Virus record (IMG/VR): IMGVR_UViG_3300025133_000099
Location: 1-63,511 of that record
Length of the DNA stretch: 63,511 nt
Strand: one strand, 5' to 3'
Origin: a virus
The notes beneath the pieces are model-generated. The model made no database searches, was not told where the DNA came from, and saw nothing but the letters and a program-made list of their open reading frames with translations. The position numbers were made by a program, and so were the translations under genes. Position 1 is the first letter of the stretch, and each line of letters starts with the position of its first letter. Positions 50,701 to 58,213 of the stretch are shown here, piece by piece.

Positions 50701-52964
50701 TTCTCGTTGGTGTACTTCACAGCATCGAGGATCGGTATGCCATCGCCATCGACGACGACTACGCCGCGTCTGAATCGACCGCCTACATTCACCATCTTGC
50801 CTGTCGTCGGATCTTTGATCTGGGAGCCTTTCGGCCAGCGACGGTTTTCAAGCCTGACGCCTGACTGCTTGGCGCGGAAATCTTCGATGAGTGCTGCGTG
50901 CTGCGCCGAGCCAACCTTGGCGTTCTTGATCTTGTCAAGAATGTCCTGCCCTACCATCTCAAAGCGGTCGTAAGCGAACGTCCCGCTGTGTAGTCGGTGG
51001 TGCCTGCCTGTGACTTCGTGAGGCATCATAGTCGCGGGTAGAGGCATTCCGCCCTTACCTGATGTGATTGTCGTCGCCCAGTCAGTGTGATCCAACAGCT
51101 TTTCAAGGCGATCAATAACCTTCTGAAGCTTCTCGCGGTCTTTACCAGTAGCGGTCGCGAGGGCCGTGTAAGAATCGCGGAGTTTCCGCATGTCTGCGTC
51201 GAGCTTCGGTCGCCCAAACGAACGCAGGATCATGCGAAACTCGCGCTTGTTGACTACGCCTGAGATCAGTGGGTCGCTCGTATCGAATCCGTGCTCGTGC
51301 AGGTATCCCGCCGTGACCTCAACCTCTGCACCCTTATGCTTCACAATCCCGATGACCTGATCGTCCGAAATGACATCTTGAATCAGGTGAAAATACGCGA
51401 ACCTCGGATCAATCTTGTTGCCCTTTTCGTCGAAAACTTCCTTGATCTCATCAGCGGTCGGCTGACGCTGCTTGCCGCCCTCGCGTGCTGGTTCCCACCC
51501 AGAGTAATCTTCGTTTGGTGCCTTTGGCCCCATGCGAAAATGAACGCTGCGTGAACGGTAGTTCATCTCGAAAAAGCGGTCATGGTTCCCGTCGCCAACT
51601 GCTCCGATGGAGTCCCAGTCTGGAGGATCTTTGCTGTAAACTTCCCCTGCTGCATCCAGATGAGGTTGCGTCTGCATCAAACGCTGAATCTTCGATGGGG
51701 CTGAGTCCAACCACCACTGGAGTCTCGGATCATTCTCAGGGTCTGCGATGTCCATAATCCCTGTTGACATGTCCAGTTTGCGACGGAGCATTTCGCGCTC
51801 GCCTGTCGAGGCTGCGGATTCCAGCTTTTCCTGAAGCTCTGCAATCAGTGCTGGGTCGCTTTCACGCGGCATCATTACGTCATCGCCGAAAAAGTTACGG
51901 AACCAGTCGTATGTCTTTGGTGATGTCGCTGCGAGCGTCCAAGGATACATCAAGGCGGCTGTGAAGCTCTCAGCCCAACGCTCTTTGGTATTTTCTTCTG
52001 CGTAAGTCGTAACGCCCTGCTCCCCACCCTTCTTACCGATCTTGTCTTTTTTATTCTTGCTCAGGTGTTCACGCGAAAAAGACTCCCAATCTGCCCAGTT
52101 AGGGCCGTCGTAATCGCGGAGTCGCATCGGCCCAACAGCACCCATCTGGTTGTGAACAGCATGGGCGATCTCGTGAATCGCAACGTGGACGGGGCCGAGT
52201 GCGCCGTCGCAAAGAACTTTCTTAGTCTTTGCGTCCCAGTTCGATAGACCCTTATCTTTCCCACTGCCTGAAAAGCCAAAGTTAGTATTGATAACGATTT
52301 CACTGGTGCCGTCTGGGAGGGCACGACAATAGCCGCCTGCACCTGAACTTCGCAAATACGAGTCCTCGTCAGCGGATGCAACGGTGATTCCCTTGATCGA
52401 GCCACTCCAGTGCTGCCTGATGACGGCGGGGAGACGCTTCATAGCCATCTCTAAGGCACGCAACGGGGTGATCTGTTGGCCGTGTAAATCGTCTGGTTCT
52501 TCTGTCGAGGCGTAGTATTCGCGAATACCGTCCTCGAATACTTCCCGCGCTGTGGGCGAAAGCGTGATGTCTGGCGGCTTGTCCCAGCCAAGCAAAGTCG
52601 CGACGTAGTCCTCAGACAGATCACGCAAGTCCTCGCGTTGAACCTTTAGCTCTTTGAACGCCGATTTGAACTCTGACTTGTTCTTGTGGCGCTTCTCAAG
52701 ATTCTTGATCTTCGCCTTCTTGTTCTTGATTCTCCTTGCCTGATCCTCAAGATAGTTCTGACGGTCTTTTGGAGTGTTGTAGTAGTAGTCCCACCCCAGC
52801 TTGCCATTGTGGATGGTACGGATTCGTCGCCAGTATTTGTGGCCAGCTTTAGGCCCACGGCTAAAGCCTTGCCCTGCCTTCTCAATCGTGTCTGAGAGTT
52901 CTTCTGAGTCGGCGGAAACGTGGGCGAGAAAACCCTTTGAAAGTCCAAGGCGAAACTTACTCAT
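44763..52964 (-). CDS. Giant multidomain protein: zinc-peptidase motif plus SF2/Snf2-like helicase (DarB-like candidate)
   Basis: 2733 aa from ATG 52964, overlapping the previous stop (ATGA). Residues about 43-62 carry the Lys/Arg-Trp/Tyr pattern shared with other virion polyproteins here (KYWRRIRTIHNGKLGWDYYY). A metalloprotease motif (VAIHEIAHAVHN) is near residue 264. Helicase motifs are LAAHYMGTGKTVSAI near residue 1235 (Walker A), DGIVIDEVHQG near residue 1366, LLTGTPM shortly after, and SDAAQVGMNLG and QRITRCARML near residues 2245-2275. Phage P1 DarB is a similarly large virion protein with helicase motifs that is injected and protects DNA from restriction. Location among head genes supports an ejected protein. 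The proposed role is inference. Confidence 0.65.
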   Translation of the reverse strand: MSKFRLGLSKGFLAHVSADSEELSDTIEKAGQGFSRGPKAGHKYWRRIRTIHNGKLGWDYYYNTPKDRQNYLEDQARRIKNKKAKIKNLEKRHKNKSEFKSAFKELKVQREDLRDLSEDYVATLLGWDKPPDITLSPTAREVFEDGIREYYASTEEPDDLHGQQITPLRALEMAMKRLPAVIRQHWSGSIKGITVASADEDSYLRSSGAGGYCRALPDGTSEIVINTNFGFSGSGKDKGLSNWDAKTKKVLCDGALGPVHVAIHEIAHAVHNQMGAVGPMRLRDYDGPNWADWESFSREHLSKNKKDKIGKKGGEQGVTTYAEENTKERWAESFTAALMYPWTLAATSPKTYDWFRNFFGDDVMMPRESDPALIAELQEKLESAASTGEREMLRRKLDMSTGIMDIADPENDPRLQWWLDSAPSKIQRLMQTQPHLDAAGEVYSKDPPDWDSIGAVGDGNHDRFFEMNYRSRSVHFRMGPKAPNEDYSGWEPAREGGKQRQPTADEIKEVFDEKGNKIDPRFAYFHLIQDVISDDQVIGIVKHKGAEVEVTAGYLHEHGFDTSDPLISGVVNKREFRMILRSFGRPKLDADMRKLRDSYTALATATGKDREKLQKVIDRLEKLLDHTDWATTITSGKGGMPLPATMMPHEVTGRHHRLHSGTFAYDRFEMVGQDILDKIKNAKVGSAQHAALIEDFRAKQSGVRLENRRWPKGSQIKDPTTGKMVNVGGRFRRGVVVVDGDGIPILDAVKYTNENPDGTSTVIKTKRDGSGSFRIDNPMWSRLLTPNGEEVTSAAHLEEYSRVAARAKRTTWMSVKTDRRRYKDSKGRWKVDKAGDTGHHYHMEVQFDGSGQPKILGKEWKRRLGQETPRVDHMLEKDTMFKDIRNVDRSIIPAEQVRMRPPPKRKAGQLPRHLERVIITVEPEEQVAASAKRKDVVARLSRVIMGKKAGEPPAEPGWDRMPEGFDPLVQDIPAAPAGKVSPHERKLIASGVLPPWYNGSKPQKKWYHDHYKPAKAKWKTTFEAEKSKAYETVYEFIGEVGGGAPGRSFRRSGDKAVLSSTRQPISSASPDALEKDLLGYLHEEVDPRSGATVSREMRLKLPRDGRITEGVLSTVDGVSAVPNKLTGVVDYIRCDLDTFHKLRKAVGGLSLTDGADRLLKDRADMLVAAEKATQDSTHSIELEQIDPARLADEWGAGLQKQLPTGQIFELAHHQKELLQKFIDNDGRVLAAHYMGTGKTVSAIVAAKMMLARPYRDTPPPDLKGVDLEAWMEEHPWDLTRKHPDNPKRICIVAPLNTVEQWRVAADDFDDGALVVGSGSNDIPIDDFVAGIKSGLYRPDMVVIGPEYWTIHADKLRTCGFDGIVIDEVHQGVKNQNAERNRKVKEWNSDMKMMMLLTGTPMTTSPTDFVEYIRLLSNGKEWADMTSEKFTAEYLEPSPIPKELGLSGKAGPKLQVKAHKRGELAAILSRYMHIARGADVRGKILPGVRVEENKSAHMTGLHAQRYNLFMATAGMKGAAGLTPEEASRLADPEARRASAAAKAIAQNIGYKPGSTEDYIRHTQISYTKEGKESEKSVDFRTFDPAWLTSEKARGKVNVNKWPSVQEVGFEGANIYDLYCREVLGMPYAELAGKPIGYGIAVKGVKDPYKLPVSKKQREAALKRMSDAGWDGGAKIRNPDAGPLGVRFQGTSKPWNVDLSDKIEAAKSRGDHATAAILELERQKTSERIEVALAVQRAFRKEIKHNPPSGGQTVQHWQEASSENALHNVASEFGIGLQEAKDLLNVNPAPYVSSPTFTTSDTGGYGEVSLKTNVDGDYEKGDWWVSDKAGSLHLPYRPEDWSVPDNAPLAKNGTFADVKNGEIVSVSTAGLKAAGVTKPKMPRGMSKDQRHEWKKAMEDWAPPPLRYDASIEEKDGKVGLIRGDNSRVVYVDKTTIKPQVKSLMDPGMRIDRVKWDLSMTTGNAAADQLQLHIERFHADGGKAGPDGERQMVLFGNGILESCRTMEAKMRLMGFRDVNEVIEGSPHFDPSDPTTKDGIGPNQKYFVTYIGSTYTGSRELNVSIFQKVKDKLGRDSKQSLFVHKVLEGRPPQSFIVDRVKNEDGTESSKKLKIPWAVYPGDFSDDHLPTGLSSIQMSQWTPDQRDCIDHQFKIKAPESYVNLDNGNGTETKAYFYGTKRSAAILRSIALLGNPAKMASEDAAKAIKQIATLKAEYAKIAAANATTDEPISAKQQHVFNNCEVMICSDAAQVGMNLGNASEMYMYDSLASPMAEAQRITRCARMLPPAVSAALLGEPVMVPKMTYQRDDDGNLVMLTNPDDPDGPKIAKKIEKKQRNPDTGKLETVMTQKVDDKGRPVYDGSGPFTAIREMEKELFDPESRELPSGVVEGLVIDGEVLGGADSEPAEAQSFKAALTTIAHHASTNADSYGLCDRMLTKAERQVRDEWEAISNKCAVAGNLGPIAARQMLLDLKKIKVPGGTENLISFPETGLEVVDAEGGTYDSVVVNQAEKRVREAIDKLPEADRQAILNSGFIQTEGPQANSHDAASIYMAIRAQEILTWVEDNLEEVGAEMRQSVGGTVVTDTDVMNRVIDRLSPKDRAILKTKKYLVNVRKTASSAEVGQIHMHDIWVAAGGELPDGTIATKKTKVRERVFTGYEREHPISTEQKKRAMSRARNIGYERILSDVQNGVDFRAEGAFEQVSSMQFAAASTLPEELAKALKLVFDVQKLRSMAWN

Positions 52965-53293
52965 GATCGTCTCTCCCCCATCAAATCTGTGTTGGGAATA
53001 GTGCGAACAGCATGCTCAAAGTGTTGGGCGTCTTTGGGGTTCGCGATCCCGATTGTCGTCATGTCGATTGTTTGCCCATCGACAACTTCCTCAAGGCCAC
53101 TCATCACAGTCGTTGGCTCCTGCATGTGGTCATGCACCATCGCGAGGAATGCTGAGTCGGCTACCTGCGGGTCGTAGTCTACAACGTCGAACCCAGACCC
53201 TGCGTGGGTGTCGGCCACCAGCGTGCAGGCGAAACGCCTGAACGGTCGCGTCATAAACCGTCGCCAAATGTGCCATTGTCGTTCGTCACTCAT
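52961..53293 (-). CDS. Unknown 110-aa protein
   Basis: ATG 53293 (MSDERQWHIW) after AAGGAGA, overlapping the stop of the upstream polyprotein gene. Mixed charge, beginning with a Trp/Arg-rich helix (WHIWRRFMTRPFRRFA). No family recognised. It lies between a large polyprotein and the giant protein and is coupled to both. Motif copy at 53051. Confidence 0.55.
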   Translation of the reverse strand: MSDERQWHIWRRFMTRPFRRFACTLVADTHAGSGFDVVDYDPQVADSAFLAMVHDHMQEPTTVMSGLEEVVDGQTIDMTTIGIANPKDAQHFEHAVRTIPNTDLMGERRS

Positions 53294-55949
53294 TGCTATC
53301 TCCTTGCGTCTCTGCCGCTTTTCGTCGACCTTCACGCCCCATAAATCTCAAGAATCGTTCTTCACTCATTACCCTGCTGGTTCCTTTTTCGCGACCAACC
53401 TTAGATCGGTTTTTAGGGTGCAGCATGTTCTGAAGATGGTTTGTCAGGATTTCTTCTGCGTACAACCAAGAACTTGCTGGATCTGTGCCGCGCTGCGGCC
53501 CCGTATCGTGAACAAGTGAGGGATCGACGGTGTGCGTCTTGGAATGGGCTTCAAACTGACGCTGGCGTTCCTCGCGCCTGCGAGTGTAAAACCACTCTCG
53601 GAGCGTCTCAGACTGCTTTTTACTCAGCTTGCCAGCTTTCTCTTTGTCCAGAAGCTTGCCGACTCGCTCCTGCTCGCCTGCTCGCTGCCCTGCCATGAAC
53701 ATCTGTACGCGGTCGTCGGAGCCAAAGCGTTCTTTCAGATCATTGTAGGAAAATCCACCGACCGACTTGACCTTGGGCACATGCGATCTGGCTGCTGTCC
53801 AACGCTTCACGCGGTTTGCACTTTCAGCGCCAAGCTGATTCGCGATTTCCTTGTATGTCGCGGTCGCTGCTGATCTGGCGCGTTCGCCCTTTCGTTGAAC
53901 TGTGCGGTCACTATCTTTAGGCAGCGCAAGACCAAGCTCGACAGCCAAGTCATAATCACTCATCAAACCAGTGCGCGATTTGGATTGTCGTCTGCTTTCA
54001 GCCTGCGGCGTGTCGCCTGCAAGACCCTCCCGTTCAAGGCCAAAAAGCACAGTGAGTGTTTCTGCTTGCGAGGATGGCATCTTCGCGAGGATCGTTTCAA
54101 GCTCAGCACGCAGGTGGTGCTGAGTTCCTTGGGGCAGGGTTGAGTCTCCGCCAACAGGAAGCAAACTGCCCTCATTTTGATTCATCCATTCTGAGTCTGC
54201 TACGCGGTCGCCAGCGGTGATCCTCTCCATCTCTCCGATAAGTTGTAGCTTTCCAGGGTAGACCTTCCCGTGCTCTGTTCCGTCTGGCCCTTTGACTTGC
54301 CAAGGTTCATTCGGAACCTGCTCGTGTGCTTGGTCGATGACTTTGTCGCCGTCTGAGTACACGCCCAAACCTGAGTTTGCGCCAGTGAACGTCAGTCGTT
54401 TTGGAAGATACCAAGATCGGGCGATTGCCTCCTGTGTGGGGCTGTCAGTTTTCTGACTTGCGCGGCTTCTCGCTGCAATGAATCCATGCACCAACTGCAT
54501 CTGTCGGTGAGGAATGGCAGCACTACCGCCAGTCAGAGTTTCACGAGCAGCCTTCGTCGCATAGACGCGGCAGTAGTCATTGGCTTTCAGCGCGAAAGGT
54601 TGCCCTCCTGCGAAAGCTCTGAGCGACAATACAAATCCGAGAATCGCGCCAGACTTTACTTCCTCGAACTCCGCTGTTTCCCCGCCGTCGTTGAACATAG
54701 CGATTCGGTGGCTCTTAGCAACGTCACGAGCGGCTGCATGAATCATCGCGCCGAACTCTTGCAGCATGCCTGCTTGGTCGGCTTGAGGGACGAATACAGC
54801 CCATTCTCGGCGGTTCTGCGCCTGATGGTTGTCCTTGTAGACGGCGAGCATGTATTCGCCGTTTTCAAGCTTGTGGAGAAACGTGCCTTCAGCAGCTTGG
54901 CTGTCAGCGTAAACGGCTGCGCGTCGGGCTTCAGCACCGATTGGGACGCCTTCTAAATCCTTGGGAACTGGAGGCTGATCTTTAGCGGGAGTTCCGACGA
55001 CAATCGGAGGTTTAGCCCGAACTGGTGGCTTTGCGCGTGGTTGCGTTCGCTTGCGCGGGCGGGCGATTGCCTTCTTTTTCTTGCGCTTTTTCTCAGCTTT
55101 TCGCTCGGCAAGATCGAAAGAGCGCATTGGTTGAATACTCTGCTTGGCGACACGCTCTGGTGTTCCGCCTGCACGCTTGTGGGCAGCGTCGTAAGGTGTC
55201 ACCCAAGTATGCTTTTCATCGGTTTCCGCATGGTCTGGCGTCCAAACGAACAGTCCCTTGCGACCGCCGACATGGATGAACGCGCCCGCTTCGATGCTGT
55301 CAACACCCAGACCTTTCTTCGGGTCGGGTTCCCAGTCGAGGGTGTGATGAGCCTTATCTTCAGTCGGATACCAGTAGAGCCAACCGCCGCTTGATTTGCG
55401 CTTTCGGTAGCCGCCTTTCTTGCTTCCAAACGCCATGAACCCAGCAGGAGGCTTATTTGATTTTGCCATCCAGATAGATTTAGTCACAGTGTCGTTCATC
55501 CATGGTATCCCGTCTTCATCTCCGTTCGACGTTCGTTCGCGAATAGCGTCAACCGTCGTTTCGATGCAGCCGACAATCGCACGATTGTCGCCTTGATAAT
55601 AAGCAGTCCAAGCTTTTATTGCTTCTTTTTCTGTCGGAAATCCCAGAGCAACCTTATCTTCGCCGTACTGCTTAGGCTCTTTCGGGCTGTCGGAATCGCT
55701 ACCGTGAGCATCTTGCAGAACAAAGACTTTGTCGGACTGCCAGTCTGATCCGAGAATGACATCAATCGGATCGCCGTCGACGCCTTTTCGTTTTGGAATG
55801 TCGCCATACGAGAATCCGACAAGCTTCTGTCCAGACGACGGATTCTTGTCACCGTCGACAACCTCCAGCCCAACAAGAATGCCCCTAAAGTTGACTACGC
55901 CTTTGTAGTCGCCCTGTGGTGGCCCCATGATTTCCCTGACAGATTTCAT
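53286..55949 (-). CDS. Virion polyprotein with pyrophosphatase-like domain and sigma region-4-like segment (887 aa)
   Basis: ATG 55949 overlaps the previous stop (ATGA). Residues about 15-120 resemble the inorganic pyrophosphatase-like domain seen in phage polyproteins (GVDGDPIDVILGSDWQSDKV; EDKVALGFPTEKEAIKAW). Residues about 170-195 carry GYRKRKSSGGWLYWYPT, shared with other virion proteins here. A Lys/Arg-rich region (KKRKKKKAIARPRKRTQP) follows. Near residues 630-730 the sequence (AETLTVLFGLEREGL; SDYDLAVELGL; DRTVQRKGERARSA) resembles a sigma region 4. I would expect it in the virion. Motif copies at 53983 and 54996, and a core-motif palindrome at 55571-55590. Confidence 0.55.
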   Translation of the reverse strand: MKSVREIMGPPQGDYKGVVNFRGILVGLEVVDGDKNPSSGQKLVGFSYGDIPKRKGVDGDPIDVILGSDWQSDKVFVLQDAHGSDSDSPKEPKQYGEDKVALGFPTEKEAIKAWTAYYQGDNRAIVGCIETTVDAIRERTSNGDEDGIPWMNDTVTKSIWMAKSNKPPAGFMAFGSKKGGYRKRKSSGGWLYWYPTEDKAHHTLDWEPDPKKGLGVDSIEAGAFIHVGGRKGLFVWTPDHAETDEKHTWVTPYDAAHKRAGGTPERVAKQSIQPMRSFDLAERKAEKKRKKKKAIARPRKRTQPRAKPPVRAKPPIVVGTPAKDQPPVPKDLEGVPIGAEARRAAVYADSQAAEGTFLHKLENGEYMLAVYKDNHQAQNRREWAVFVPQADQAGMLQEFGAMIHAAARDVAKSHRIAMFNDGGETAEFEEVKSGAILGFVLSLRAFAGGQPFALKANDYCRVYATKAARETLTGGSAAIPHRQMQLVHGFIAARSRASQKTDSPTQEAIARSWYLPKRLTFTGANSGLGVYSDGDKVIDQAHEQVPNEPWQVKGPDGTEHGKVYPGKLQLIGEMERITAGDRVADSEWMNQNEGSLLPVGGDSTLPQGTQHHLRAELETILAKMPSSQAETLTVLFGLEREGLAGDTPQAESRRQSKSRTGLMSDYDLAVELGLALPKDSDRTVQRKGERARSAATATYKEIANQLGAESANRVKRWTAARSHVPKVKSVGGFSYNDLKERFGSDDRVQMFMAGQRAGEQERVGKLLDKEKAGKLSKKQSETLREWFYTRRREERQRQFEAHSKTHTVDPSLVHDTGPQRGTDPASSWLYAEEILTNHLQNMLHPKNRSKVGREKGTSRVMSEERFLRFMGREGRRKAAETQGDSNE
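55571..55590. repeat. Motif-core palindrome
   Basis: CGACAATCG and CGATTGTCG are perfect reverse complements separated by CA. Neither half has the complete 10-mer, but both contain the 8-base core. Confidence 0.75.
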
Positions 55950-56968
55950 GCCGCACCCTCATCTTCGTCAGGGAACAGTTCGCCGCCTGCTCCGACAATG
56001 CTGGGTGCGGCCTTTCCGCTGCTCCAGCCGTCAGGCATGACGAGGTAGTTTGGCAGGCGAATCAACGCGCAAGCGCAATACGGGTGCAGTGGGCCGATGA
56101 CTGGCTGCCAGTCGGCACGCTTTCGACCGACGTTCGTACCGTTGCCCGATAGCTCGTCAAGGACGAAAATGCGTGGAGCGCCACCCTCAAGGTGCTGCTC
56201 AACACAATGCTTGCAGGCGTCAGGCTTAGGCAGCTTGTACGCAAGGATCTGGAAAGCTGGCCGCTTTTCGGCTTGAGCCGCCTCCGCTTCTACTTCTTCC
56301 CACCCTGCACGCAGACCCTCATTCCAAGCCTCCTGTGATTCGGTCTGGACGATTCGCGTCCAGTCGCGTGCCCAGTCCTTCGTCGCGTGGCCCAGATCGC
56401 TCCGAACCCGACCAAGCGTCGAACGAAACTCGTTATCGAAAAAATCGTCACCCAAGCCGAGATCGACGCCACGGGCTTTCATCCGTTTAGCTGCGTCGTC
56501 ATCGCCGAACTTTGCCGCCACAGCGTCTTTGATCGTCAAGCGCATCTTATCCTCAAGAGCGCGATCCGCGTTGACGAGAATGCGGCCCGTCGCTGCTTCA
56601 ACACGGTTTCCAAGGCCACGAACGAATGTCGCTGCGCGGGCGTTAGCTGCATCAGCGGCTTTGCGCTCAGTGCGCGTCATTGGCGTTGTGTGGCGTTTGA
56701 TTTCGTCCACCCACTCAGCAGCGGTCGTTCCGTAGCGGCTGTACTGCTGCGCGTGGTCAAGGTGCGCGAGAAAGCTCCCGAACATCGAGAGGTTCGCAGC
56801 TATTGCTTCTTTTGAAGCTTTCGGGTCGACAAACCCCAGAGCAACTGCCAGATCCCATTCTTCTTTGCTTACAGCGTCTTTACCATAGACGGTAGCTGCA
56901 ACAGCGCCATGATAGCGTTTGAGAATGTCTTGAACCTCTCGAATCGTGCTGGGGGTGAGAATGAACAT
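55946..56968 (-). CDS. Mu F-like / SPP1 gp7-like head morphogenesis protein (340 aa)
   Basis: ATG 56968 (MFILTPSTIR), 8 bases past the previous stop. C-terminal signature of the family: DACKHCVEQHLEGG and, about 40 residues later, GPLHPYCACALIRL (CxxC then HPxCxC). The preceding region is helical (ADALEDKMRLTIKDAVAAKF-like). These minor head proteins assemble with the portal and some are ejected with the DNA. It lies near the portal gene, as usual. Confidence 0.78.
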   Translation of the reverse strand: MFILTPSTIREVQDILKRYHGAVAATVYGKDAVSKEEWDLAVALGFVDPKASKEAIAANLSMFGSFLAHLDHAQQYSRYGTTAAEWVDEIKRHTTPMTRTERKAADAANARAATFVRGLGNRVEAATGRILVNADRALEDKMRLTIKDAVAAKFGDDDAAKRMKARGVDLGLGDDFFDNEFRSTLGRVRSDLGHATKDWARDWTRIVQTESQEAWNEGLRAGWEEVEAEAAQAEKRPAFQILAYKLPKPDACKHCVEQHLEGGAPRIFVLDELSGNGTNVGRKRADWQPVIGPLHPYCACALIRLPNYLVMPDGWSSGKAAPSIVGAGGELFPDEDEGAA

Positions 56969-56975
56969 TCCGTGT

Positions 56976-57290
56976 TCACTTTCGGTTTTTAGGCAGTGGT
57001 GAATCCCCGATAGTATTCCGATCTAAGGCGACAATCACAGCGAGCGTTTCGCGCACCCACTGCATGTCGGTCTGAAGCCCCTGAACATACAGTCTGATCT
57101 CAGAGACGGTCGCAGCTTCCTGAGTGCTTCTTTCCTCCAGAACAGCCATCTTTCGTGACAAACTCTGGAGTTCCTCGTGGTCTTTGGCACGGTCTGAGAC
57201 AAGCTGCTTTACAAAGAACCCGACAATGGCAAGCAAAAGGCCAAATACGATGTCGAAAGCCCATGCGATTATGGGTAGATCACTTTCCAT
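56976..57290 (-). CDS. Membrane-anchored coiled-coil protein (104 aa)
   Basis: ATG 57290 (MESDLPIIAWAFDIVFGLLL) with GGGGG upstream, overlapping the previous gene by 11 bases. One membrane helix at residues about 5-28 then a coiled coil (KDHEELQSLSRKMAVLEERS). The layout is typical of small phage membrane proteins of XhlA or spanin-like type, but function is not shown. It lies next to head genes, not lysis genes. Confidence 0.55.
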   Translation of the reverse strand: MESDLPIIAWAFDIVFGLLLAIVGFFVKQLVSDRAKDHEELQSLSRKMAVLEERSTQEAATVSEIRLYVQGLQTDMQWVRETLAVIVALDRNTIGDSPLPKNRK

Positions 57291-57609
57291 TTGTTCGCCC
57301 CCGTAGTTCATCGCGGTCGACGCTCTCATAGGCGGCTTGGAGGACGGTTCTGATCTCCGACAGAGCAAGACTCATAGCTGTGTCGTAGACTTCGTTCGCC
57401 TCGTCAATAGCTTCTTGGATGACACGATACTTTGGCTTCTGGCGAACTGGGACGCTTACGCGCTTTGCCCCAGCCGCCTTAGCCAGATTGTCCAACCACA
57501 CAGCACGATCCTCGCCTTCAGCCTCCGCGATTGTCGCCAAAGCATCGACGACAATCTCTGGATCTTCAGCGAGAAGTCCATGCGGAAGTGTGAAGGATAG
57601 GTGTGCCAC
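57280..57609 (-). CDS. Unknown small protein (109 aa)
   Basis: GTG 57609 with AGGGGG upstream. Charged helical protein (DALATIAEAEGEDRAVWLDN) with a basic middle (AKRVSVPVRQKPKYRVIQEA). No family recognised. It overlaps the membrane protein gene and sits in the portal neighbourhood. Motif copy at 57547. Confidence 0.5.
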   Translation of the reverse strand: MAHLSFTLPHGLLAEDPEIVVDALATIAEAEGEDRAVWLDNLAKAAGAKRVSVPVRQKPKYRVIQEAIDEANEVYDTAMSLALSEIRTVLQAAYESVDRDELRGRTNGK

Positions 57610-57632
57610 TCGGCCCCCTGTAAAGAGAGCGA

Positions 57633-58181
57633 TTAGCCGTTGAACGAACCTTCAGTCGTGTGAAGTCCACCGTTGAATCCAACGGAAATGTCACCAAATC
57701 CACTGCGTTCTTCGTTGTCCACAGTCAGTGTTTCAGCGGCTGCGCCAGTTTGCTCAACCTTGATGTCACCGATCCGAACAAACTCAGCGGTTCCGAGAGA
57801 AGATTCGATCTCAGCAGTGGTCATCTTGTCAGATGCTCCTGCCCAGACGACTGTGATCACAGCAGATCCGCTGGAGCAGTCGAACACGATGTGGGCATAG
57901 TTGGTAGCCGCTTCTTCGTCGCCGTTATCCCAAGTACCACCAGCAGCGGGAGCGCCCGTGAGAGTAGCAGCAGCTTCGTAGACCGTACCGCTGGGGCAGA
58001 TCATGATACTGGCGGGTGTGGCAATCGACAGGGTCGTTTCCCAACTGGATGTACCCGTGGGTGTGCTGCCATCGGCAAGAAGACCGTAGCCCTCGCATCG
58101 TCGGTAGTTGAGTTTGGCTGAGTTGTTGACGGCGTCAAGAACCTTGCCGCTTTGGGCTGCGAGAAGTGAGGGAGTACCCAT
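57633..58181 (-). CDS. Unknown structural protein (182 aa)
   Basis: ATG 58181 (MGTPSLLAAQ) after CAGGAG. Beta-rich, Thr/Ala/Gly-rich (HIVFDCSSGSAVITVVWAGA), with a cysteine pair in the middle. It may be a head decoration or accessory protein by place (next to the portal). No family recognised. Confidence 0.5.
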   Translation of the reverse strand: MGTPSLLAAQSGKVLDAVNNSAKLNYRRCEGYGLLADGSTPTGTSSWETTLSIATPASIMICPSGTVYEAAATLTGAPAAGGTWDNGDEEAATNYAHIVFDCSSGSAVITVVWAGASDKMTTAEIESSLGTAEFVRIGDIKVEQTGAAAETLTVDNEERSGFGDISVGFNGGLHTTEGSFNG

Positions 58182-58213
58182 TTGAAATCTCCTGAAAGAA
58201 AAGGGGGGGTGAT

